A stretch of 64,000 nt of DNA from Phaeosaccion multiseriatum (taxonomy: Eukaryota; Ochrophyta, other classes): assembly GCA_965112735.1 (NCBI GenBank), contig OZ218950.1, forward strand, positions 62,001 to 126,000, in the 5' to 3' direction. This document shows positions 54,611 through 64,000 of the stretch, one piece after another. The stretch's first letter is position 1. Every line of letters starts with the position of its first letter. The notes below the pieces were generated by a model that did not search any database, was not told where the DNA came from, and saw only the letters and a list, made by a program, of their open reading frames with translations. The position numbers and the translations under genes were made by a program.

Positions 54611-57166
54611 ATGAGGCGACCTTCGCACGGTCACATTGTGCACGCTTTCCGAGGCCTGAGGGAGGAAACTTGGGCCATTCAAGGCTGGCCCGTGATGGAC
54701 CAATTCTTCCGAGGGCTGTCTCAGACGGTGGAGTACTTCGCGGTGGGCACGGTCTCCAACGCTTGTGCCGTGGTCGAGGGAGTTCTGTGGGTCAGCCATG
54801 GCGCGGTGCACTGGGTCAACTCCCTCCTCTTCCGCCCTGCCACTCCCACCCCTGGTCGATCCCCTTCGAGAGATCCAAGGAGGCAGCAGGGCGAAGAGGT
54901 GGTCGCAAGGAAGGCAACGCGAGCGCAGCAACTAGAGGAGAAAGGCGGAGGGGGTGAGGGGGAGCAGCGAAGCGGCAGGGCAGGTTCCGAGGGAGAGGGC
55001 GGTTACACTTGGGAGGAGGTGCCGAGGGAGGACCAAGTCGCCACGTGCGGCGAGGACAACGCTCTCCACGGGCCCCACCAGGAGGATGAGGATGGTAGAG
55101 GCATTGTTAGAGGCATTGTTGCGCCAAGCGGGGGTGGAGAGGACAGTACTGCTGCGAAGGCGAAGGGGGTCATCTTGCTGCCTGGAAGCGGCGCAGACAA
55201 GGCGAAGAAGGGTGTTGCCTTCCTCCCTGGTGACGGACAAGGCGACTCGGACGGGGAAGATGTGGCCCCCTCTCCTCCCTGCCCACTCCACAAGAGGGCC
55301 TCGACGTTCGCGTCCAGCTTTTATGTGTCTGACTACGACGACGAGGAGGAGGGTAGCGAGGAGGCGAAGCTTGGTCAGGGTGGGTACGAGCAGGCTGAGG
55401 AGGAAGACGACGAAGACGACCATGAACTTCACAACCTCATCGTGCATCTTATGGAGTCGCGTCGGCAACGGTTGCAGCAGCAGCAGGAGGGAGGAGAAGT
55501 GAAGGCGGAGGAGGACGACCAGGGCCAGACGGAGCAGCCGCAGCATGACCCGGGGCAACCGGAGGAGCGCGTCTTCGCTGCAGTGGCGATTGGAGCGGCA
55601 AGCCCGACTCCCTCTTCGCCCTCCTCTTCCAGGAAGAGGGACTATCGAGAGAAGCGGAGGGACATCCAAAGGAAGATGTTGCAGTTGGCGCGTGAAGAGG
55701 GACTCAAGAGGAAGGCCGAGGAGGAGGAAGAGGAGAAGGAGAAGGCGCGGATGATGGCGCTGCAGGGAGTTGAGGAGGGAGAGGAGGGCAAGGCGGAGGA
55801 GAAGCAGGAGAGAGAGGATGGCATGGTGGAGAAGAAGGGGGAGGGAGAGGACGGCAAGGCGGTGGCATTGAATAGCGAGGGGGTGAGCACGCCTGTCAAT
55901 GGCAAGGAGGCGCCTCAGCCACACACCCCTGCCGCTGGGAGGCAGGCTGCGAGACCGACTAGCAGAGGAGGCGCGTCGAGCAGGGGGGGAGGAGGGACCC
56001 CTCCCACGCCAGTGCCGCCGGCAGGGAGTGGTATTGCTCGTGCCAAGACCAGCAGCGGCATTGCTCGTGTCAAGGCCAGCAGCCCTTCCTCTCCAGCAGC
56101 AGCGGCGGCGGCAGCGGCAGCGGCAGGCGGGGCGAGGAGCAGGAGCAGCGCCACTTCATCCGGGGGGTTGCGTAGTAGCCCCGCTTCTCCCCGGGGGGTG
56201 CGTAGTCCGACTCCAGCGAAGCTTACCGTAACGGTGCCGAGCACCAGCACCACGGGCACCAGCAGCAGCAGCGCCAGCAGGGGCATCAGCCGGACCAACA
56301 GCAGTACCAGCGTCAGCAGCATCACCAGCACCAGAAGCGCCCCTTCTCCCCGCGGTAGCAGCGGTAGCAGCAAGGCCCCCTCTTCTCCACGTGTCAGCAG
56401 CAGTAGCAGCAGGAACCCCCATTCTCCCCGGGCTAACAGCAGCACGAGCGTCAGCAGCATCACGAGCATCAGAAGCGCCCCTTCTCCCCGGGGCGTGCGT
56501 CCGGGTGCAGCGAAGCTTACCGCAACGGAGCCACGCACAAGCACGAGGACCACCACAGGCACCAGTAGCAGCAGCGGCGCCAGCAGGGGCATCAGCCGGA
56601 CCAACAGCAGCACCAGCGTCAGCAGCATCACCAGCACCAGAAGCGCCCCTTCTCCCCGGGCCAGCAGCGGTAGCAGCAAGGCCCCCTCTTCTCCACGTGT
56701 CAGCAGCAGTAGCAGCAGGAACCCCCCTTCTCCCCGGGCCAGCTGCAGCAGCAGCAGTAAGCCTGCCCCTCCTTCTCCCCGCACTCCAAAGGGAGCGAAG
56801 TTCAACGCAGCAGCGGTGCCGCTGAGCATCGGCCTGAGGAGGAGCAGCAGCACAAGGAGCATCCGAAGCGGTGTCAGCAGCATCAGTAGCGGCAGCACCA
56901 CTGCCAGCACTAACCCCCAAGCTTGTGACAAGGAGGCGCGAGAGGGTAAGGCCAAAAGCAAGTCCCCGCAACGGCCGAGTAGAGCGAGCGCACTCCTGGC
57001 AGCCTCACTCGAGCGAAGCGGCAGCAGCAGGAGCATCAGCAGCATCCGCAGCACCCCAACCATCTCCACCACCTCCCCTCCTTCCGCCGGCAGGAGTTCG
57101 AGAGTGTCGCCGCGGTCGAGCAGACTTGCCGCTGGTGCTACTTCGGTGTCCCCGCGCTGGAAGTGA
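54611..57166 (+). CDS. Ser/Arg-rich protein with 102-residue internal duplication, unknown
   Basis: One exon of 851 codons, stop TGA 57164-57166. The first ATG is at 54611; the frame is open a few codons upstream without an ATG. The first 70 residues look like the only ordered part: GLREETWAIQGWPVMDQFFR and a weakly hydrophobic stretch VEYFAVGTVSNACAVVEGVLWVSHGAVHWV that could lie on a membrane. An acidic, Glu/Lys-rich middle with a helix (about 300-420) follows, then a Ser/Thr/Pro/Arg-rich tail. In the tail a block beginning SRGISRTNSSTSVSSITSTR repeats with a period of 306 nt (56281 and 56587). The tail is dense in SPR motifs, possible kinase sites or microtubule-binding sequence. No family recognised. 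Confidence 0.7.
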   Translation: MRRPSHGHIVHAFRGLREETWAIQGWPVMDQFFRGLSQTVEYFAVGTVSNACAVVEGVLWVSHGAVHWVNSLLFRPATPTPGRSPSRDPRRQQGEEVVARKATRAQQLEEKGGGGEGEQRSGRAGSEGEGGYTWEEVPREDQVATCGEDNALHGPHQEDEDGRGIVRGIVAPSGGGEDSTAAKAKGVILLPGSGADKAKKGVAFLPGDGQGDSDGEDVAPSPPCPLHKRASTFASSFYVSDYDDEEEGSEEAKLGQGGYEQAEEEDDEDDHELHNLIVHLMESRRQRLQQQQEGGEVKAEEDDQGQTEQPQHDPGQPEERVFAAVAIGAASPTPSSPSSSRKRDYREKRRDIQRKMLQLAREEGLKRKAEEEEEEKEKARMMALQGVEEGEEGKAEEKQEREDGMVEKKGEGEDGKAVALNSEGVSTPVNGKEAPQPHTPAAGRQAARPTSRGGASSRGGGGTPPTPVPPAGSGIARAKTSSGIARVKASSPSSPAAAAAAAAAAGGARSRSSATSSGGLRSSPASPRGVRSPTPAKLTVTVPSTSTTGTSSSSASRGISRTNSSTSVSSITSTRSAPSPRGSSGSSKAPSSPRVSSSSSRNPHSPRANSSTSVSSITSIRSAPSPRGVRPGAAKLTATEPRTSTRTTTGTSSSSGASRGISRTNSSTSVSSITSTRSAPSPRASSGSSKAPSSPRVSSSSSRNPPSPRASCSSSSKPAPPSPRTPKGAKFNAAAVPLSIGLRRSSSTRSIRSGVSSISSGSTTASTNPQACDKEAREGKAKSKSPQRPSRASALLAASLERSGSSRSISSIRSTPTISTTSPPSAGRSSRVSPRSSRLAAGATSVSPRWK

Positions 57167-57624
57167 GCTTAGCTGAAGAACAACTGAGCTTAGGGAAGAA
57201 GAACTAGCTTAGAAGAGAGGTGAGGTGAGGCCAGCAAGGGCCACACGGCAAGTGCTCATGTGGCCCAAGCCCAAGCAGGCTCCCAAGCAGGGGGTCCCGA
57301 CCTCGCTCTGTTCGCAAATAGGAAATGCATCATTTATTTTCATTTTAGAAGTTCTTATTATAGACTAGAGAGGTGGAGAGAGGGGGAAGCACAGCAGCAC
57401 CAGTTGGCCCCCCTTTGTTCGAACCCATCCGTTCACACCACCGCCACGAAGCCCCGCTGTGTAAAAATGGGGCTTCCTTCACCCTTTTTCCTTTATATAT
57501 ATATATGTCTTATACATGTTATATATGATTATATGCATACATATGTATATATGTATAAGACACATAAATTCATACAGATATATTGAATATATACATTTGA
57601 ATATTTGAACACCCCTGTGAGGCA
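57167..57624. other. AT-rich convergent intergenic island
   Basis: From about 57300 to 57605 the sequence is far more AT-rich than anything else in the window. TGTCTTATACAT (57506-57517) and ATGTATAAGACA (57551-57562) are a perfect 12-bp inverted repeat around a 33-nt AT-rich loop. Both flanking genes end here, so it could act in 3'-end formation. Immediately before the DUS stop codon lies a 23-bp direct duplication (57603-57648). Confidence 0.6.
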
Positions 57625-59118
57625 CTATTTGAACACCCCTCTGAGGCAGTCCCTCACCACCGCTCTCAGTTCCGGCACGCCCTCTGCCGACCGCACGGCC
57701 CGCTCAACGAGCACATGCTTGGCGAAAGAGCCCGGGTGGGCAAAGCGGACAGACCGGCCGTGGCCACTCTTGCCAAGCATCCTGACGGGGAAGAGGAGGA
57801 GGAGGAGGAGGAGGAGGAGGAGGAGGAGGAGGAGGAGGAGGAGGAGGAGGAGGAGGGAGAGCAATTTAAGAATAAGAGTTTTGCTACAAAGAGGGGGGGG
57901 AGCAAAGACGTTTTCAGCGACTTGAGATTGGCTGCATGGGGCAAGTCTCTCTCTCTCTCTAGCTGCATGGGGCAAGTCTCTCTCTCTCTCTTGGGGGGAC
58001 TGACGGGCTGGGCACTCACCACAAAATGTGAGCCTTGGCAACGCTGAGAGCAATGCCTCCCGTCCCTCCACCCTCCTCCTCCTCCTCCTCCTCCTGCTGC
58101 TGCTGCTGCTGCTGCTGCTCCTCCTCCCCTGCAGGGCGGGGCCGGTTTCCGTGGCGACACTTGCTGAAAAGATCGAGATACTCTTCTGCCAAGGCGCACA
58201 TGTCCGTCTGCCTGGCACCCCTCCCCTCGGCGCCCTCCTCCACAGAGCCCTCGTCGAACAGGGCGGGGTTCTCGAGCAGCCCCTCTGCGCTCATGACTCC
58301 GTCGGCCTCTGTGACCGTGAGCGCGTGGAGGACGTCTGCCCTGCATGAAATGTTCCCGTTGGACACCACCGGTATGCCTCCATCCAGGGCCTGCTTCACT
58401 TCCCTGATGCTCGCCAAACTCGCGGCGCCCCTCCTTCGCTGCCGTTGCGACCCCCTCTTCCGCCCATGCACCGCGAGCACTTTACAGCCGGCCTGCTCCA
58501 ATCCCAGTGCAAACGCCACGGTGTGCTTCTCGTCTTCACAGAGGCGGATTTTGCACAAGATGGGCACTTTCACGGCCTCCGTCATGGCTCTCACCATGGC
58601 GAATACGGTTGGCCAGTGCTGCTTGTCGAGCAAGTAGGCCCCATACCTGTGGACAGTCAGTCCAACGTGAGTGGCCCAGCCCAACAAAAAAGGAGGAACG
58701 GTGGTCTGTGTTTCTCACTATCCTCTTCCAAGCCGGTGGTCGCTACAGACAGTGCACAGGCAAGCTAAATAGATACAAGGCTGGCTGTTGGGCTAGCTCT
58801 GTGGTGCTGCTGCCTCATCTGTGCGTCAAGTCCGTTTGTGGAGGTCGAGCTTTGACTTTCCACAGCCCCAAAGCTTACCCTTCGTCCTGCGCTCTCTTCT
58901 GTGGGCACCCCAGGTTGATGCAGATACCGTCCAAACAGCCGCGGAGATGCCGCACGAGGACGACTGCCGCTGAGCGCATCACGTCGGGGCAGCTGCCCGC
59001 GAGTTGCACGACAAGCGGCCTGGCGGTGGGGTTGTGGGGTTGGGGAATGGGAGAGCACGAGCATGCGTGTGTGAGTGTGTGTGTGAATGTGTGTGTGTGC
59101 GAGTGTGTGTGTGTGTGA

Positions 59119-59151
<33 letters not shown>

Positions 59152-59425
59152 TGTCTGTGTGTTTTGGAGGACACCCTGGGAGGAATGGAAGAGATGAGAG
59201 CTTGGCAGTCTTTTCGAACCTGTCTTCGGGGCAGGTGTGGAGCACGTCTGTCAGGTAGCTCTCTCCCTCGCTCGCGATTCTCTCTCCCATGAGCATCTCA
59301 GTGTAGGCACAAGAGGCTCCGTGCTTCCGGACAAGCAAGCGAAAGGGAAGATCGGAGAGCCCCACCATCGGGGCTGACACCCTCCTAACCATTTTGCGGT
59401 GCCGCTCCCCCTCCCCCTCAGCCAT
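57625..59425 (-). CDS. DUS1: tRNA-dihydrouridine synthase, DUS1-like
   Basis: Exons (minus): 59425-59220, 59019-58879, 58646-58020, 57781-57625; phases agree, giving 376 residues. ATG 59425 (MAEGEGERHRKMVRRVSAPM) is the likely start; the ATG at 59392 is an alternative. This FMN-dependent TIM-barrel enzyme reduces uridines in the tRNA D-loop using NADPH. Seen in order: RRVSAPMVGLSDLPFRLLVR, CAYTEMLMGERI, the spliced EDRPLVVQLAGSCPDV, GICINLGCPQ with the catalytic Cys, YGAYLLDKQHW, VPILCKIRLCED, VLAVHGRKRGSQ, VVSNGNISC and GVMSAEGLLENPALF. The NLGCPQ and YGA..L combination fits the DUS1 branch. Gln and Glu runs follow residue 300, then a C-terminal segment GKSGHGRSVRFAHPG. It is shorter than human DUS1L (473) and lacks its zinc tail. 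Confidence 0.92.
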
Positions 59426-60888
59426 ATTCTGGGAGATTCTCAGTAGTACGTTGTTGCCCCTTTTTTTTAGGGGGGGGAAACCGGGCACTCGCTGGCAAAA
59501 TAGGGCCCAGGCCGGACCTTGGCAGGGCCCAAAAGGCCCAAACCTGGCCCCTTGCTGGGCACACAAGCTTCCAAACCAGCAACACTGGCACGACTTTCCT
59601 TTTTTTCGCAGGCCGCTTCCTGTTAAAAAGAAGCTTTTACTCTTAGGCAGTCCCGAGGGGCCCTCTTTTTTCCCTAGGCGCGCGGCGTTCAAACACGCCT
59701 AGCAGTAGAAGGGGAACCGAGGTTGAACCTGAACAGAAGAGACTGCCACGCACAGCATCACACACCTCGACGAAGGTCGACCCCTGGACGTGTTGGGGGC
59801 AGCAGCGGTCCGAGTCTTTGCGGTGAGTCAGGTGAAAAAACTTTACGTCCAGTTCAAACCCGCCTCTGGCCGGGCATGCTGGGCAGAGGGGGGTGTAGGA
59901 GCGGAGAAGAGACAAGGAGGGGAGGAGCAGGGGCGAAGATGCGATGATAGATGTTCTGCCCGTCTGTGTCTTCCCTCTGTGCGGTGATTCGCTCCCTGGT
60001 GGCCGTGGACAAGAGGCAGACGAAACGGAGGATTTAAAAAAAAAAAACGAGGGAGGTAGCGATAGGGGAGCGGCGAGCGAGGGAGGCAGCGCGGGGGGGG
60101 GGGGGGGCGGGGAGGACCTGAGGGACAAGTGCTCGAGGTCCGCCACTGTCAAAATCTCTTCTCGTGTCGCAGTACTGACTAGTGGGGGGGGGCATTCGAT
60201 GATTCATGCCCGGCCGGAAGGTGAACTTGGGCATCCAGAGAACACCGGAGTGTACAGGGATGTCGGGGTGGGGGGGGGGCTTGCGTTGAGGATTAGTAGA
60301 TGATGGAGGGGATGCGTCCTTTGTGCGGTCGTTGCGGTGAGGGGTGCTTGTTATTTGCTGCTGCTGCTGGTGGTGTTCCGCGTTTCGCGCATACTGTACC
60401 CATGACCGGCAGCAGCAGTAGCCGCGGCAGACGTACCAGCAACAAGTATGTGCCTGAGGGTTTCGAGGACACACCTGGCCCCAGTTGCGTGCCCCGTCTT
60501 GCATGACAGCAGCATTGCGTCGCAGCGGCTGTAGTGCATTGCTGACCGACGGTCGGTGTTTAGTGGTTGGTGAGGAGGGGGCAGAGCGAACGAGCGTACG
60601 CGGGGGTTGAGGGACGGTAGAGCAGAGGAAAGCCGTGTTCGTGGGCTCAATGCTGCTCTCTTGACGAGGGGGGCATGAAAGTTCCGGACGGAATCGTCCA
60701 TTCATGTATCCCTCCCCCTCAACCCTCCTCTGCATGCCTGTTTCTCCTCTCTCTTCTCCCTCCCCTGTGCAGGACCAAGCACAGACAGACAGTCAGCACC
60801 GGTGCTGCGTGCCGCAGCCCGGAGGGGACCGTAGAGGTGGACCGCCCAAGAGACAAGGCGCGAGTAGCGCTGCGGAGCGTGACAAGAT
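59426..60888. promoter_or_regulatory. Divergent intergenic region, DUS and SP/TP-rich gene
   Basis: About 1.46 kb without a convincing gene. A short plus-strand frame at 60401-60505 (MTGSSSSRGRRTSNKYVPEG) could be a 5' UTR ORF or an upstream exon of the right-hand gene. G runs occur at 60091-60108 and 60182-60190. The stretch 59460-59640 has poly-T/A tracts near the DUS start. A CAGTTCAAACC word at 59850 resembles a tRNA T-loop, but no cloverleaf forms. Confidence 0.4.
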
Positions 60889-61416
60889 ATGGACTCGTCA
60901 GGCACTCTCCTTCTGCAGACCCCTCCAACCTCCCCCAGCCCGCTTCGGCGTGCCCCTCGCGCAGTCAATAATGCGCATAACCCATGGCCCACAACCAAGC
61001 GCGCGAGGAGGGAGTCCATGGAGGAGTCTTACCGGATGACTCCGCCCCGGCCGACGCAACCGCACGGCCCGTCCTCTTCCTTTCCGCACTCACTCACAAC
61101 AGGTAATAGGTCGGCCCGGGCCTTGATGTAGCTCAGCTTGTTGCTTGCCTGCTTGGAGGAGGTATTTTTTGTATTGCACTGTACGTCCTGCATTTGTTCT
61201 TCCCAAAGGATTAACCTGCAACTCTGCCCCTCCTGTTGTTTGCTACTGCTGCTATTGTATCACCAACTGCTGCTCCAGCGGGCGGACAGTCGCCTGGCGG
61301 TGGCGGCAAGGGCACTGTCACTCCGTCCCGCCGCACAGCGCCTTCCACGTGCACGCCCCCGCAGAATCTGGGTATGCGGCGCCTCGCAGCCAGCAACAGC
61401 GGCGGCTCTGCCTCAT

Positions 61417-61461
<45 letters not shown>

Positions 61462-63461
61462 CAACAACAGCAACAACAGAGGCAGCAGGGCCGGTGGGAG
61501 CCACAGATGGCGGCGACAGCAGCAGCGAAGTAGGGCATCTTGTAGCCCCAGGAAGCGGGCGCATCGGTAGCGGCAGCGTGAGCGGCAGCATCTCCATCCT
61601 CCGCCTCAGCAACAGCGCCCCTCCCCCCATCGATGTCAGCACTGAAAGCGCCCCTGCCAATGGCGGTGTGAGTGCCAGTGACCTCGACAGCCCCCCTCCC
61701 CGCAACTACCCGGCGTGGCAGAACCAGACGCCCACCACGTCGACGCCCTCGTCTCCGTTTCCCAACATGGACGGCCTCGCGCAGTGTGCACAGAGTCCTT
61801 CTCCGCTCACTCCCAACGACGTGCACGACTGGATCATGGGCCCCGCAGGTGAGGAGTGAAAGTGTGCTGACGAGTGAGGAAGGGAGGAAGGGAGGGAGGA
61901 AGGACTCACGCACGCACGCACGCACGCACGGTGAAAGGGAAGGGCAGTTTTTAAAGTGGGTGTGAGGCGAAGACAGAGCGGCGGTGCGAGTTTTTTTTTT
62001 GTGAACATATATATTGGCATTTTTTTTACTGAGCCTTACCCTTAATTGCGGCTGAGCGGGTTGGAAGGTTGGAGTCATTAAATTGGAAGGGCGGCACGGT
62101 GGGAGGGGGAATGAGCGGCCGAAGATCAAAAATAGAGAGGAGGGGCCCTTTTTGTCTGTGTGTGCTGTGCATTTTTCTTTTGAGTCGTTATCCGTTTTAG
62201 TCACCCCCTCACCCCCGTCATTTCTCACGCCAATATTTTTTGTGTGCGCCTGCCCATACTTGTACCTGCTGCTGCTGCCTGCCTACCTGCCCACCCATAC
62301 TACAGCAGGAACGCCAAAGAACGGGAGCAGGAGCGGCGGAGGCGTCATGACCTCATTCCATAAGGACGTCTTCTCTCCCTTCGGCACACCGTCCAACAGC
62401 GTCTTCTCACCCTCTCCCTCTCCATTCGGCACGCCCTCCAAGTACATCAACACTCTGGGAGGAGGGGGCGACAACAGCAACGACTCCATGGGCTGTTACC
62501 CCATGGGCTTCAATCTCTCCTCCTCACTGACCGCCGTGAGTCACAGCACACCGCACAGCTCGCCCATCAAAGGTGACAAGACGCGAGAGGGAGAGCATGA
62601 AGCCGGCAAGGGCGCCGGAGCAGAGGGAGGGAAGGGCATCTTCAAGTCCAAACACCTCGAGAATCTCGAGCAGGTCCGGCCTTCGCAGGTGCCTGCCTCC
62701 GCCGAGCAGTCTCCGTGTCCTGGCACCACCGCCGGCCTGGAGCTGTCAAAGAACCGCGACGGGGAGCGCCGCCACTGGGGAGATCAGCTCAAGAGGGGAC
62801 GTGAGGCAGGCTTTGATGATGATGATGGCAAGCCGGCAGGATCGGCAGCGACCGCACTTGAAGCAGCAACAGTGTTGCGAAGGGCAGCAACGACGGGCAG
62901 TTTCACGCCATCGAAACAGGGGCAGAAGAGCGACGGCATTCTCCGCCGATCGTTCAGGAGCGGAGCGGCGTTCGGCTCTCCTCGCAGCGTGACTCTCTCG
63001 CCTCGCAGACCGATGCGCAAGGGCGGCGAGACCATCAAGCTGGAGGAGGGAGTGGAGAAGAGGGCACCACGCAAGACTGGGCATGGGCATGGGCATGCTC
63101 ATCTCAGTAACTGTGTTCACGAGAGCTTCGGCTCCCCATTCGCCTCCCCCCCGCGCTTACGCGACAAGAGAGAGAGCTTGGCTGGTAGCGGTAGCAGCGG
63201 CTGCAGCAGCAGCGACGACGCCGCCTCTGCCCTCGTTTCGCTCGCGACACCTGTCTCCACCCCGCCGCCGACGCCGCCCACGAGTAGCAACGCTGGTCGC
63301 ACTGGGGCAGTGAAGAGAGGCACAGAAGCAGGGCCCTCACCTCTGGGGCTGGACGTGGATGGAGCTTTCCTCATGGGCAGCTTGGGCGGTGGGGGAGGAG
63401 GGGAGTCGACGCCTGGCCGATCCAGCAGCGAGTCGTCCGCCTTCACTTCCTTCTTCAGCTC

Positions 63462-63492
<31 letters not shown>

Positions 63493-64000
63493 GGTTCACC
63501 GGGCATGAAGCACGTGCTGCCCGCCGGGCAGATGGAGCCGTCCTCCCTGCCCAGCCACGCACACCACCAGTTGCAGCAGCAGCAGCAACAGTTGCTGGCA
63601 CAGCAGCAGCAGCAGCAGCTGCAGCAGCTCCAGCAGCAGGGCGGCTGCCAGACACCCAAGGGCTGCCAGACGCCCAAGGGGGGCTGCCAGACGCCGGCCA
63701 TGGCCCTGACGCCATTCAAGCAGGATTACAACGCCTTCCACGATTGCGTCAAGAACGCCGACGTGGGTGGTGCGGGCACGGGCAGCAACTGCAGTGCTGG
63801 AGAGGCGCTCGTTGCCGCAGCAGCCGCGCTGGGGAGGGAGGGCGGCGACAGGAACGACAGGAACGACAGGAACGGTAACCACGTGGACGATCATGACGTC
63901 GTTCCCGTGACGCCGGGGAGGGGCGGGGGGAGGCAGGCATGCTCTGCAGTGTCCGCCGACTCGTCACCCTATCCCTTCCGTATGGGCCTCATGGGCTCTA
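60889..64000 (+). CDS. SP/TP-rich protein, unknown (3' end outside window)
   Basis: Exons 60889-61102, 61279-61848 and 62306 to beyond 64000, all in phase; the last exon stays open for about 1,695 bases to the window edge. An in-frame TGA lies two codons before ATG 60889. The acceptor of exon 3 is a CAGCAG pair, allowing a one-codon difference (62306 or 62309). The protein is mostly disordered, with Ala, Gly, Gln and (GM)n runs, and dense in Ser-Pro and Thr-Pro (SPFGTPSNSVFSPSPSPFG, GCQTPKGCQTPKGGCQTPA), as in substrates of proline-directed kinases. Possible nuclear basic patch TKRARRES near residue 37. A regulatory or transcription-related role is a guess; any DNA-binding domain would lie outside the window. 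Confidence 0.65.

Noticed and set aside
59840-59870. tRNA-like T-loop word near CAGTTCAAACC
   Set aside because: No D-arm, anticodon arm or acceptor stem can be paired around it.

Overview
This is nuclear DNA from a GC-rich, intron-rich, flagellated eukaryotic protist. The grounds are GT-AG introns with occasional GC-AG ones, introns full of simple repeats, a POC1 centriole protein, a BRCC36 deubiquitinase and an NAA50 acetyltransferase. WRKY19-like short Cys/His repeats suggest an alga or another stramenopile/haptophyte-type lineage. The species cannot be named from the sequence alone. I saw no bacterial operons, CRISPR array, rRNA or tRNA.

Layout, left to right: (1) 20-6410, minus strand: the 5' part of a very large acidic, low-complexity protein with TPR-like helices, cut by the window edge. 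(2) 7076-10532, plus: POC1. (3) 11549-14933, minus: a mitochondrial ECH1-type dienoyl-CoA isomerase with ten exons. (4) 15174-16568, plus: NAA50. (5) a 30-bp minisatellite, then 17941-21099, plus: BRCC36. (6) 21202 to about 36860: three tandem copies of a roughly 3.1-3.6 kb unit, each with a minus-strand Cys/His-repeat gene. Copy A is frameshifted. Copy B is split by a 5.6-kb non-LTR retrotransposon flanked by a 10-bp target-site duplication. Copy C is open. (7) 36911-43014, plus: a 1,928-residue Q/R/S-rich protein with two membrane segments. (8) 43542-54023, minus: one 19-exon gene joining WW, IQ, leucine-rich and TPR repeats. (9) 54611-57166, plus: a Ser/Arg-rich intronless protein. (10) 57625-59425, minus: tRNA-dihydrouridine synthase. 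(11) 60889 to the right edge, plus: an SP/TP-rich protein that runs off the window.

Genes are mostly arranged as divergent pairs with short shared upstream regions (6411-7075, 14934-15173, 54024-54610, 59426-60888) and convergent pairs elsewhere. No shared pathway links them. POC1 acts at centrioles and basal bodies, and the WW/IQ/LRR/TPR protein could be a cytoskeletal scaffold. The others serve fatty-acid oxidation, N-terminal acetylation, K63-ubiquitin removal and tRNA modification.

The most unusual content is the retrotransposon, which carries C2H2, CxxC and two RING-like zinc modules, an RT and a restriction-like endonuclease region behind one in-frame stop. Next come the three-copy array with three different fates, and two 14-bp words (GTATCACCAACTGC and ATGGCAGTGGATGG) scattered through unrelated genes in both orientations and in different reading frames. 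Exon boundaries are hand-read. They are well supported where reading phase is kept across every junction.
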